Assembly (NCBI GenBank): GCA_964036045.1
Contig: OZ038382.1
Span: 75,936,687-76,000,686, forward strand
Source: Eutreptiella sp. 'Long Island Sound 2002'
Taxonomy: Eukaryota; Euglenozoa; Euglenophyceae; Eutreptiales; Eutreptiaceae
Direction of reading: 5' to 3'
DNA: 64,000 nt
In this document: piece by piece, positions 43,759 through 52,885 of the stretch
Layout of the letters: each line of letters begins with the position of its first letter
Position numbering within the stretch: the first letter of the stretch is position 1
Notes under the pieces: model-generated
Databases searched by the model: none
Told to the model about the DNA's origin: nothing
What the model saw: only the letters and a program-made list of their open reading frames with translations
Translations under genes and position numbers: made by a program

Positions 43759-46576
43759 ACCGCCCGGCCTACAACTGACCACGCAAGCGCACTGCGGCGA
43801 GCGGACACATACACCGACACAACACACCCCACCGCACAATCCCCGCCCATGCCCCTCCCCTCTCGCTGCTCACCCGGAGACCCACACACGCCCACCATCG
43901 CGCGCACCCCCGGGCCCCACGACACGGGCCTCCCCCACCCGCCCGAACACCAGCACAGGCCCGCCACACACCCACCCGCCAGACACCCCTCACCACCCCC
44001 CACACTCGACAACTCGCACACACCCACCGAGAGGGGCCCCGCGCCCCGCGGCACGCCCACCCCACCCAGTGGCCCGCACACGCCCCCCGCGCGCACCCCA
44101 GAAGACCAAGGCCCACCCCCCCCCGGCCCCTGATTGCAGCCCACGCGCACTGTTCCCCCCCGCGGACGCCAACCCACACAACCTCACATATTGCAGGACC
44201 CCGGCCCAGCCAAGCCCGGAAGGAAAAGGCCACAGCCCCACGCCTCCCTCCCCCGCCGCTGCCGACCAGATCGGCCTGCCGGGCCGCCAGGTCACGACCG
44301 GGTCCCCCCAGCCGCCCGCCCCCAACCTACAGCCCGAGGACATGCCCTCCATCATCCCCGCCGTGGCCGCAGCAGAAGCCGCCGCCCACAAGCCCGCCCG
44401 CATCACAGCCCAACCCGCGTCCACCACCTCCTCCTCATCCTCAGCCTCATCCACCTCCTCCACCTCATCCTCCGACCCCCCCCTCCCCGCCGCCCTCATC
44501 CTCAAGGCCACGGCAAAAGCCAAAGCCGTGGCCGCACGCACCGACCCCCCGACCCCCACACAGGCGACTCAGGCACCCCGGCAACGCACCAGGAAGACCC
44601 CCGACCCGACATCGGCGCCCTCACACCTCCGGACAGAGGTCTCCCTCAACCTGGAACCGGACCCCAACCCCAAACCCGACCCCAACCCCAAACCGGCACC
44701 CAAGCGAGCACACACAACACCACAAACGCAACGACACAAACACAACCGACATCGCCCTAACCCAAACCCTAACCCAAGCCAGGACCCCCCTCCCACCAGC
44801 AGGTACCGCCACCGCAGAGGCGGCCACCCAACACGATCCCCTCCAAACCCTCGTCAACATCCCAGTCACCAAGCGCCCCGTCATCCATCCCCAAAAAACC
44901 ACCACCACCGCCAGCCAAACCGACCCAGGGACGTGGGACCCCTCGACCACCGTCACCGTCAAGCCCGGCCCCCGACCCGCCCCCCCTGCCCACCAGATAG
45001 TACAGCCCCAGGGGCTGCGCACGATGCCCGACCCCCCAGCCGCACAAGGGGGACCGGATTACCCACGAGGGGTCCAAGGGCCATACCCGCAACACCAACG
45101 CAACCACTACCAACGCCACCACCACCAGCGGCCCCACCACCACCACCACCAACACCACCCCCACCACTACCACTGCCCACCACCCTACCCCACCGGGCCA
45201 CAACCCCCCGTGCACGAACAGCACAAGCAAATGGGATGGCAGCCACCGAGCGCTCCACCCGCATACCCCACCTACCACCAGGGGCCACCCCCCCGTACCA
45301 GCCACCCCCCCCGTACGAGGAGCCGTACCCCCCCGGCCACCACGTCCACGCCGAAGGGGTCCCCCGGGCCCAACCCCGCCAGGGACAGTCACTCGACCCA
45401 TACCACCAGCCGCTGCCGCCACCACACCCCTTCGTGGCGGATCCATGGACGACGGTGGACCTCCCCCCCCCCCCCCAGTACCAGGCGGCACCACGTGAGG
45501 CCCCCCAGGACACGCCGACGCCTCCTGACTGGCCCGACCTGAGCGATGAGGCCCGGTCCCGCAAAAGGCGGCGCTCCCGCTCCCCCCCCGCACGGCACAC
45601 TCGCCCCCGGCGCCCACACTCCCCACGACGCCACCACGCCTCAACCACCAACTCGCGCCGCTCCCCCTCCCCCAGGCGCCACCACGACCACCGGGACCCT
45701 GCTCCCGCCGCTCCCGCTCCCCCGGGCCCCACCACGAGCGCCACCGCCGCCCCATGTCCACCTCCCCCTCCCCACTCCGGCCGTACACGACCCCCACCCC
45801 CAGCCCCCGCCACCACCGCTCCTGCTTCCCCCGGCGCCTTCAGGCACGCCACCGCCGCCCCACGTCCACCTCCCCCTCCACCCACCAGGCCCCGCCGGGC
45901 TCCCCGTTCCCCGCGCCGCCCATACCCATCCGCCACCCCGAGCCCCCGCCACCACCACTCCCGCTCCCCCAGGCGCCACCAAGCGCGCCACCGCCGGCCC
46001 ATGTCCACCTCCCCCTCCCGTTTCCCCCTCCGCCCGTACCCGTCCTCCACCCCCAGCCCCCGCCACTGCTGCTCCTGCTCCCCGGGGCACCGCCACCCCC
46101 ACCAGCACCGCAGGTCCACGTCCTCCCTCCGCCGCTCCAGGACCCCAAGCACGGACCCCTCCCCCCCCCGTACCCCCGCCGACCTCGCCTGGTGGTCTGC
46201 CCCCGCTTTGCAGGACCTCCGCTGCTTGGTGAAGTGGGCCGGGGGAGCGAAAAGGCGAGAAAGGGTGCACATGGTGCACACCTTCGAGGAGATGCGCACC
46301 CGCACCGCCGCCAACCCCAACGAGGCCGCCGCAAAGGCCATCATGGCGCAAGCGGCATGCGAGGCTCTCCTCCGCGATGCGGTCCAGGGCCTCCGCCCCC
46401 CCTACACCCCCCAAAGCCCCCCGCCAATGGATCCAGGCCACCCACCCCCACAGCTGGGCCATCGACGCCCCCTCCCCACCCCGCCACCACCACACCAGGA
46501 AGGGGAAGGACAAGGGCAAGGGAAGGGCAAGGGACAGCAAGGGGCACTCAGGCAAGAGGGAACGGAGGGGCCCTAA
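43721..46576 (+). CDS. Family Y Pro/Arg/Ser-rich ORF with a helical C-terminal domain
   Basis: Open for 951 codons; the real start is unclear because the first 400 residues are Pro/His/Thr low complexity. Visible parts: a Ser-run (SSSSSASSTSST, about 44425-44480), Pro/Tyr-rich segments (PPYEEPYPPGHH), an SR-type basic stretch (SRKRRRSRSPP, about 45550), repetitive Arg/His/Ser/Pro sequence over a degenerate DNA repeat, and a compact C-terminal domain (about 46170-46400) with DLAWWSAPALQDL, KWAGGAKRRERVHMVHTFEEM and Ala-rich helices. It ends Gly/Lys-rich with TAA. The basic tail suggests nucleic-acid binding, as in retroelement Gag/ORF1 proteins; that is inference. No family is recognised. Confidence 0.4.
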   Translation: MPRQQKTASFSSKPPGLQLTTQAHCGERTHTPTQHTPPHNPRPCPSPLAAHPETHTRPPSRAPPGPTTRASPTRPNTSTGPPHTHPPDTPHHPPHSTTRTHPPRGAPRPAARPPHPVARTRPPRAPQKTKAHPPPAPDCSPRALFPPADANPHNLTYCRTPAQPSPEGKGHSPTPPSPAAADQIGLPGRQVTTGSPQPPAPNLQPEDMPSIIPAVAAAEAAAHKPARITAQPASTTSSSSSASSTSSTSSSDPPLPAALILKATAKAKAVAARTDPPTPTQATQAPRQRTRKTPDPTSAPSHLRTEVSLNLEPDPNPKPDPNPKPAPKRAHTTPQTQRHKHNRHRPNPNPNPSQDPPPTSRYRHRRGGHPTRSPPNPRQHPSHQAPRHPSPKNHHHRQPNRPRDVGPLDHRHRQARPPTRPPCPPDSTAPGAAHDARPPSRTRGTGLPTRGPRAIPATPTQPLPTPPPPAAPPPPPPTPPPPLPLPTTLPHRATTPRARTAQANGMAATERSTRIPHLPPGATPPYQPPPPYEEPYPPGHHVHAEGVPRAQPRQGQSLDPYHQPLPPPHPFVADPWTTVDLPPPPQYQAAPREAPQDTPTPPDWPDLSDEARSRKRRRSRSPPARHTRPRRPHSPRRHHASTTNSRRSPSPRRHHDHRDPAPAAPAPPGPTTSATAAPCPPPPPHSGRTRPPPPAPATTAPASPGAFRHATAAPRPPPPPPTRPRRAPRSPRRPYPSATPSPRHHHSRSPRRHQARHRRPMSTSPSRFPLRPYPSSTPSPRHCCSCSPGHRHPHQHRRSTSSLRRSRTPSTDPSPPRTPADLAWWSAPALQDLRCLVKWAGGAKRRERVHMVHTFEEMRTRTAANPNEAAAKAIMAQAACEALLRDAVQGLRPPYTPQSPPPMDPGHPPPQLGHRRPLPTPPPPHQEGEGQGQGKGKGQQGALRQEGTEGP
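45660..46125. repeat. Degenerate tandem repeat of about 110-140 bp
   Basis: Blocks containing ccgcc...ccatgtccacctccccctcc recur near 45741, 45852 and 45990 (spacing 108 and 139 bp), each followed by a 'cgtac...cccagcccccgccac' half. At least three copies with substitutions and indels. Confidence 0.55.
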
Positions 46577-48690
46577 GTGAAGGCAGGCACCCATAGGGAC
46601 GAGGCGCCGGAAGAGACACAACATGGGGGCAGGAAACCAGCCAAGATCCAGGAAGGGGCAGGAGCGGGGGCCTGAGGCACAGAGGAAAAGGGCACCACGG
46701 CAAACGCCCAGGAAGGGCATACCACGACGGGGGGACCAGCGTGGCCCCACCCCCACCGAACGCCGCACAACTCCCGGGGGCGCACCCCCCAACACGCACC
46801 GCCGAAGCAAGCATCGGACGCCGTATGGATCACACCAGCGCACACCCACCAGCCACCGGAAACCACACGGGGGATGGAGGGCAAACCTACACGGGGAGAA
46901 TGGGCCACACCCACAGAGGAAGCCGCAGGGAATGCCGCCGCGCGGCGCACCACCACGCCCTCACCGCCAGGCGACGACCCCGGCCGCCACAAGGGCCACC
47001 TCACAGGCACCGGAAGAGGACGAAGGCACGGCCACAGCGACCAGGGCTAGGGACCGGGACCCCCAGAGGACACGGGACCAAGGCACAGGCCCCCAGGGAG
47101 GGCAACCCCACGAACGCGTACCCCACCCACCAGCCCGAGCGGCACGCCCAGGCCCCCACAGCACGGACCCAGCGAGACACCCACACCTAACCGCACCCCC
47201 CAGCCACCAGCCAGCCACACTCCGGCCCGCACTCCGCACCACGACAGAGGCCAGGCTGACCTCCACTGACCCACCACGGCACAATGCGAGACAGCACGGC
47301 ACACCGCACCACAGTGCGCCACAGAGCAACGCGCCAGAACACGACACAACGCGACGCGGCACAGAGCGGCACAACACGGCACGACTGACCCTAACCTGAA
47401 GGACTAACCGAAACGAGCCACCGCACACCCTGGAAGGCGCCGCACCAGCACGCCACACACCGGCACGGCAGGCCACACACGGGGCCAAAGCGCGCCCGGC
47501 ACCGCAGAGGAGAAAGGACACGGACAACCCCAGCCCCCTAACCCAGGGCCACACGCAGCCGCCTGGCGCAGCCGCCCAGCCGGCAGAGCCAGGACCTAAC
47601 CCGGCAGGAAGGGGCGCCGAGCCCAACGTGTACATAGCCCGGCCGACCCATGGGGCCGGAACATGGTCAAGCAGAACGCAACCGCCCACAGCAGCCCGGA
47701 AGACCACACTGGATGCGGGCCAGTGCGTGCGCCAGCCCAGGGAAGGCAGAGGGAGGAACAGGCAGGCCCCCCCCCAGAAAACAAAAAACAGGGGGGGAGG
47801 GGGGGGGGGCGAGAGAACAGCCCACACCCATCAAACCGCCGGCCAACACCACAAGAGGCGGCCAAACCCTCAACCCAGAAGGCACCGAAGACAGGACCCC
47901 CAAAGAGGCACAGGGGGACCACCCAGCCAAAACCGGCAACACCAAGCCAGGAACAGCGGCCCACCGGGAAAAGGGACACCGAAACATGCAGACACACACC
48001 ACGCTGGAAAAAAAAAAAGAGCCAGCAGCCCAGCCCGAGAGAAAGGGGATGGGGGGACAGGGACCACAAGGCCCGGGACAGGGACAGCCAGCAACGGACA
48101 CCACAAAGCCAAACCAAGACACGCCCAAAAAAAACAAGTGCAAAAAACACACCCCGACAACCCAACCAAGAAGGGCGGGGCACAGCCGAGACCCAGGCCC
48201 AGCAAGCACGCCCACACACCGCAGCCCAGCCAGGAAAGGCGGGGAACAAGCGGGGCGCGCGCACAAACACGCACCCCCGCACAGCAACCCCAACCAGGAG
48301 GTGCAGGGGACCACGCGGGACTGGCGCACGAGCACACATACACCCCAACACCCCCCAAAGAAGAGGCGGGGCGCAGCTGAAACCCAATCCCAGCACGCAC
48401 GCCCACACCGCACACCGGAACCGGAAACAGCGGGGGGTAAGCGGAGCGCGCACGCAACCACACACGTCCCATAGGCAGGCCGAAACCTAAGCCCAACCAC
48501 AAACACCACAAACAGCCAGCAAAAGAGGGACAAAACCACAAACCGTACCCAAACACACCTGTTCAAGACCCCAGCCAAGACTGGCGGGGTTACCTAAACC
48601 CACACCCAACCGCAACCCGGACCCAAACACAAACGCCGCACAACAGTAGGAAACCCAGTGTCCACAGCCCGGGCACTGAGGCAGCCCGCG
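46577..48690 (+). other. AC-rich decayed sequence right of family Y
   Basis: The plus strand is rich in A and C with multiple overlapping open frames on both strands, none with a motif. From 48160 to 48480 there are loose repeats of about 65-75 bp built on an 'aagg(c)ggggcacag' core. The same kind of sequence is found at 55620-56000. It ends near 48690, where composition becomes ordinary. Confidence 0.45.
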
Positions 48691-49063
48691 CCATGCAGCT
48701 GACCCGGCCAAACGAGATCCGGAGACCAGAGTAAGGCTGCATCCTAAGGCCTGCGCTGCTTTGGGACTCGAGGCGGAGCGTGCGACACCCAAGCGCCTCA
48801 GAACCCTAGTACCAAGAACGTGCATGCATGCCTTGGGAACAGGATACGCCAGGAAGTCCGGTGAACCTCTAGGGTTCCGCCCAAAACAGGGGAAGCAAGA
48901 AGAAGTCACTGCCATGTCTCTCATGGAGGGCTTGATCCAGGCCAAGCCCCCCTTAAAACCCTTTTGTTGATGCTAAGATTAACTTAAGTATTTTCATCTC
49001 TCTTTTGAAGCCTTAAGTACACTTTCTCAAAGTAACTAGGGTTGTAACCCTGGCCCCCCCCCA
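48691..49063. other. Spacer left of element 3
   Basis: Balanced composition, no supported ORF. It may be flanking sequence or part of the element 3 LTR, whose left end is not fixed. Confidence 0.35.
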
Positions 49064-49598
49064 TGAAGTTCACCCCTGCCACTCAACTGAGCGGAGGTAC
49101 CTTCCTTCACGGAGGATATACCAAAATAAAATAGGCATTTTATGCTTTAGGCCTTGGAGGTTAAGCCTAGTGGTCTCCCACCCCAAGACCCCTATACTCA
49201 ACTGTTTCTACCACTTATTGTGGTTCTACGTTTTAACTGTTTCTGAATTCAGTTGCTTGGCCAAGTCATTTTCTGTGTTGGCCTGACATCTATGCCCCAC
49301 ATTCCTAACCAGCACCATTTCACCCAAAAGAGTGCACATGAAGTGCCTGATGCTATCTTGGAGGCCAGAGTCAGACCAATTTTCATATAAAATCTTTTGT
49401 ATTATCCATTTGTGTTTGAATCTTTGTGTTTATACCTGCATTGTCTATCTGCAGCCCTTCTGTGTTACACTGGATTTCAAAACTATTCATTCATTCGATC
49501 CACATCCTGTTCTTGCCTTACTTCCTGCTTTGGTTTGGGTTTTCAACTTCAAAACCTGCAGGTGTTCAACAAAATATCTAGGGCATTAATCAAGGGCA
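49064..49598 (+). repeat. Putative 5' LTR of element 3
   Basis: AT-rich, non-coding, starts TGAAGTTCACC (compare TGAAGC in elements 1 and 2) and ends ...gggca eight bases before GGTAGCAGAG. There is no second copy in the window to prove it is an LTR. Confidence 0.3.
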
Positions 49599-49604
49599 TC
49601 TTTC

Positions 49605-49618
49605 CGGTAGCAGAGACA
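49605..49618 (+). other. Candidate primer-binding site of element 3
   Basis: CGGTAGCAGAGACA matches the element 1 site TGGTAGCAGAG at ten of eleven positions, so it would also pair with the initiator tRNA-Met acceptor end. The first base is C instead of T. Confidence 0.5.
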
Positions 49619-49654
49619 GTTTCTTGTGACCTTTGGAACCGACCCTGAGAAGAA

Positions 49655-51892
49655 GTGCAGCACACAAAGCTCAACAACGAGTTCATCAGGTCCACGCCAA
49701 GCGTCAGAACCTGGCCCATAAGAACTGTCCAAGTACAAATGGGCAGCATGGCCCACCCTATGAGTGAACCACCTTACCAAGCTCCACATCTCAGTGTCGC
49801 ATCTGGGTCCCAAGGAGATCCAGATTGCAGAAGGGCGGAAGAAAATACAGTCCTTACCACCGAGGCCTTAGCGGCCCACGGTGGAGACAGCCTTCATCAT
49901 CTCCACAGGCGCGTAGCAGCCTCAGTCTCCCGATCCGCCTGTCCGGCATCATCCTCAACAGCGATTGGAGGGCCTGAGGAATACGAGGAACTGAGGAAGA
50001 AAATGGATGAATACATCCTCCATGAGGAGTACTACAAATCCATTCGTGGAGAAGATGGGGAGGAGCCATTGGCAGTACACGGATCCAGACCACGTACAGA
50101 CCTAGGGTCCTACACGCACTCTGGCCCGCCGTCCGACAGAGCCGAGACAGCATCCCTGCCAAGACGACCGAGACCCGAGTATCCAAGAGCATGTTGTCCA
50201 ACCCCTAGGGCTCCCGAAGTGGGCCCGACTCAAGTTGAGGAACAACATCATCCAAGGCCAACCTACGGTGCCCTGGATCATACGGCCGAACTGCTGGCCA
50301 AAATTCTGTCTGGATCAGAAGATCCAGATGTGACGGCCCTATCGGAGGCCATTAAGGCGAAACTGGGTATTGCAGAACCCTTATTCAAGCCAGAGTTGTC
50401 CTCCCCCTCTCCCAGACTCAGTACCCTGGCCGAAGATCTTAAGAGATCAAGGGTCTCAAGGCTGTTGCCTAAGGTCACCTGCCCCAGCCCCTTTCACCCC
50501 CGTGCCAGGACAGTGCCCATGGCTGAACTACAGGACGTGCCTGTGACAGAGACTGAGAAAAGAGGGCTGTTAGCCCTGGCACCTCTTGCCGGCGTATCAC
50601 CTTCTGGCCTAACTCCGGGGGGTGGGAAGACGGGCAGACCTATTGCCCAGGCGAACATCCTGCTTGAACTCTGGGAGTTCGACCCCAAAAATCTGCCCGA
50701 ATGGGTAGAAGAATTTGCTGAGTTTCTTCTGCTGACTGGCCAATCCCATGTGGATGTGGCCACCAAATGCTCACTGTTGAAACGCTCATGCAAAAAGAAA
50801 TTTTTGCAAAAACAGGTGAAACAGATTGTGAAAACCTGTTCCATCTGGGCAGAGGTACTCCAGAGGTTGGAGAAAACGTTCCCAGTCTATGAGACTGACC
50901 TCAGTGTGCACACACAGATAGAGGAGCTACCCATGCTCCCTGAGTTTCCTTCCGCTGCGCAAAACTCTGAATACGTGTGCAACTTGGAGTATCTGTTTTG
51001 GAGGATGAACGTGGGCTCCTACGGAGCCACTGAGCCCCACCTGTGGCTCATGAGTAAGATCCCCCAACGTACGTGGGATGATTGCCGCTCTACCTCCGAG
51101 AGGAAGAGTCGGACCCACTCGTACGATGAACTGGTGGACCTCCTGATTCAGCTAGCTCTTGAGAGAGAGAATGACTCCCACATGGAGAAATTCCTCAAGA
51201 AGCACTTGGGTCGAGGTGGTACCCCTACCCCTGAACGTGGCGAAGGGAAAGGGCCTAAAGATCCCACTAACACCAACCAGGGAGGTGGTAAAGGGAGGGG
51301 TAACCTACGTGCCATGAATGAGGTTAAACCTGATGCAGGTACACCCCCTCTGTTCTACTGCAAACCTGTCAATGACAAGGGGGGGCCTTGTCATGCCTTT
51401 GACTGCGATCACCGCAGTAGCTGTATGCTGCAGATGAAACGACAGCAGCATACCAAGGATGGGAAACCTGTGACCCATCACGATCATTTCAGGTGTACCA
51501 TCACCTGTGGGTATTGTGGCAAACGTCGTCACTACAAAGACGAATGTCACATAAAGAAACGCGAGAGTGATAAACTCAAGCGTCAGGAGGCCGAACGCCA
51601 GAAGACCCAAACACCCACCAAAAACCCCCAGAATGGGGATAAAGGTGGTAAAGGAGGTGGCAAGGGGGGTGGCAAAAATGGACCCCCTAACCCCCAGAGG
51701 CGCTCATCAGCACCCGTTGCTACACCCTCTCCTGCTGCTACACCCCCTCCTGCCGCAGGTGATCCCAAGAAGCGCCCCCAGGGAGATAACGCTACCCCTG
51801 AGGGGAATAACTCCAAGAAGAGGCGCTTGGCCTGGAAGGGCAGGTCCCTCATAGCTGCAGGGGTGGATGTCAAGTTCCCTGATGAGGAGTAG
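49655..51892 (+). CDS. gag: Gag of element 3
   Basis: Up to 745 codons; the frame is open from 49655 (GTG), the first ATG is at 49739. The first 300 residues are charged and Pro-rich. A helical capsid-like region covers about residues 330-520 (WEFDPKNLPEWVEEFAEFLL onward). Near residue 617-630 is a perfect CX2CX4HX4C knuckle (CGYCGKRRHYKDEC), the nucleic-acid binding signature of retroelement nucleocapsids, preceded by another Cys/His-rich stretch. The tail has Gly/Lys repeats (GGKGGGKGGGK) and Pro/Ala blocks. It ends in TAG in frame with the protease. The frame is unbroken, unlike the pol that follows. Confidence 0.82.
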   Translation: MQHTKLNNEFIRSTPSVRTWPIRTVQVQMGSMAHPMSEPPYQAPHLSVASGSQGDPDCRRAEENTVLTTEALAAHGGDSLHHLHRRVAASVSRSACPASSSTAIGGPEEYEELRKKMDEYILHEEYYKSIRGEDGEEPLAVHGSRPRTDLGSYTHSGPPSDRAETASLPRRPRPEYPRACCPTPRAPEVGPTQVEEQHHPRPTYGALDHTAELLAKILSGSEDPDVTALSEAIKAKLGIAEPLFKPELSSPSPRLSTLAEDLKRSRVSRLLPKVTCPSPFHPRARTVPMAELQDVPVTETEKRGLLALAPLAGVSPSGLTPGGGKTGRPIAQANILLELWEFDPKNLPEWVEEFAEFLLLTGQSHVDVATKCSLLKRSCKKKFLQKQVKQIVKTCSIWAEVLQRLEKTFPVYETDLSVHTQIEELPMLPEFPSAAQNSEYVCNLEYLFWRMNVGSYGATEPHLWLMSKIPQRTWDDCRSTSERKSRTHSYDELVDLLIQLALERENDSHMEKFLKKHLGRGGTPTPERGEGKGPKDPTNTNQGGGKGRGNLRAMNEVKPDAGTPPLFYCKPVNDKGGPCHAFDCDHRSSCMLQMKRQQHTKDGKPVTHHDHFRCTITCGYCGKRRHYKDECHIKKRESDKLKRQEAERQKTQTPTKNPQNGDKGGKGGGKGGGKNGPPNPQRRSSAPVATPSPAATPPPAAGDPKKRPQGDNATPEGNNSKKRRLAWKGRSLIAAGVDVKFPDEE

Positions 51893-52885
51893 GGGGGCGG
51901 CTCCGAAGAGGAGGACTTGGTTTTCTGGATCCTCGTGAGAATCGGGGATCAAGTTTTTCGAGCGGTGCTTGACACCGGTGCAACACTTTCCATAGTGGCC
52001 CGGCGCCTGCTAAAGACTTTCAAGAAAACTAAGACCGTGGCCATAACAGTAGGGGATGGGCGTACCATCTTTTCCTTGGGGGGGGTCCATGTGACTATAT
52101 GCCTGGGCGACGAAACCGTGACCCAACACTGCAGAGTGCTGGACACCGACGCCTTTGACATCGTCATTGGTACAGACTTCCTACAAAGAAACCCCCAGGT
52201 AAAAATGCTGTCTCTCCAGCGCCCCTATTCTTTGCACTGCGACTTTGGCAGTGGGCTGTTCTCCGTACCTTTGGAGCTGTCAGGACGAAAAGAGTCTGGG
52301 CTGCGCTACGCATCCAAGACTAACTATCGTACTGAAAACTACCAATTGGCCCGTCACGTTCTTGAAAATGGACTGGCGGCCCTTCAGGTAAACCTGGATG
52401 AGATCCAGGTGGAATTGTTTGCGAGCCAACAACAGCACATCATGCAGTTGTACTGCTCGAAACAATAGAACAATGCTTTCCGTTTCTTCTGGAAAGCAAT
52501 GGGCCTAACGTATGCTAACCCTCCCTTCTCCCTGCTCGCGAAGGTTCTAACCAAAATCGCTCATCAGGGAGGAAGGGTTGTCATGTGCAGCCCTGACTGG
52601 GGCTGCTCTGGTGAACATGCTTACTGGCGCCGTATGCTAGATCAAATGACCGTGGGAAGAGTGCAACTCCCCGACGGCCCCGCTTATGTGCCTGAGGACT
52701 CAGACACAGCTATGCAGGCCCCTGAGTGGGCCAGTTTCCTGTCCATCGTCGATGGATCTCTCAATCATGTACCCCTGTGTGACCTAGACCAGGTGCTACT
52801 GAAAGAGGTCATGGCCGAAAATCGTGGCCTGACTCTTTCTGATCTCAAAAATCCATCTCCTATCTGCCACACTTACAGGGTGTGA
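51893..52885 (+). pseudogene. pol: Protease and methyltransferase-like region of element 3
   Basis: Same frame as gag after the TAG. The protease has VLDTGATLSIV (DTG at 51971-51979) and FDIVIGTDFL about 60 residues later, both canonical for retropepsins. After TAG at 52466-52468 comes YANPPFSLLAKVLTKI with NPPF at 52517-52528, then VVMCSPDWG. NPPF is motif IV of N6-adenine methyltransferases, and the context (VELFAS...YCSK...W...YANPPF...P.W) matches the Dam-like domain known from some retroelements such as DIRS. The frame closes at TGA 52883; the following RT is in another frame. Confidence 0.75.

Noticed and set aside
44755-44778. Telomere-like ccctaacccaaaccctaaccc
   Set aside because: Short and imperfect, and in frame it encodes part of a Pro-Asn run; no array follows.
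44959-46344. Minus-strand 461-codon frame opposite family Y
   Set aside because: Gly/Val/Arg-rich reflection of the C-rich strand; the plus-strand frame has the globular C-terminal domain.
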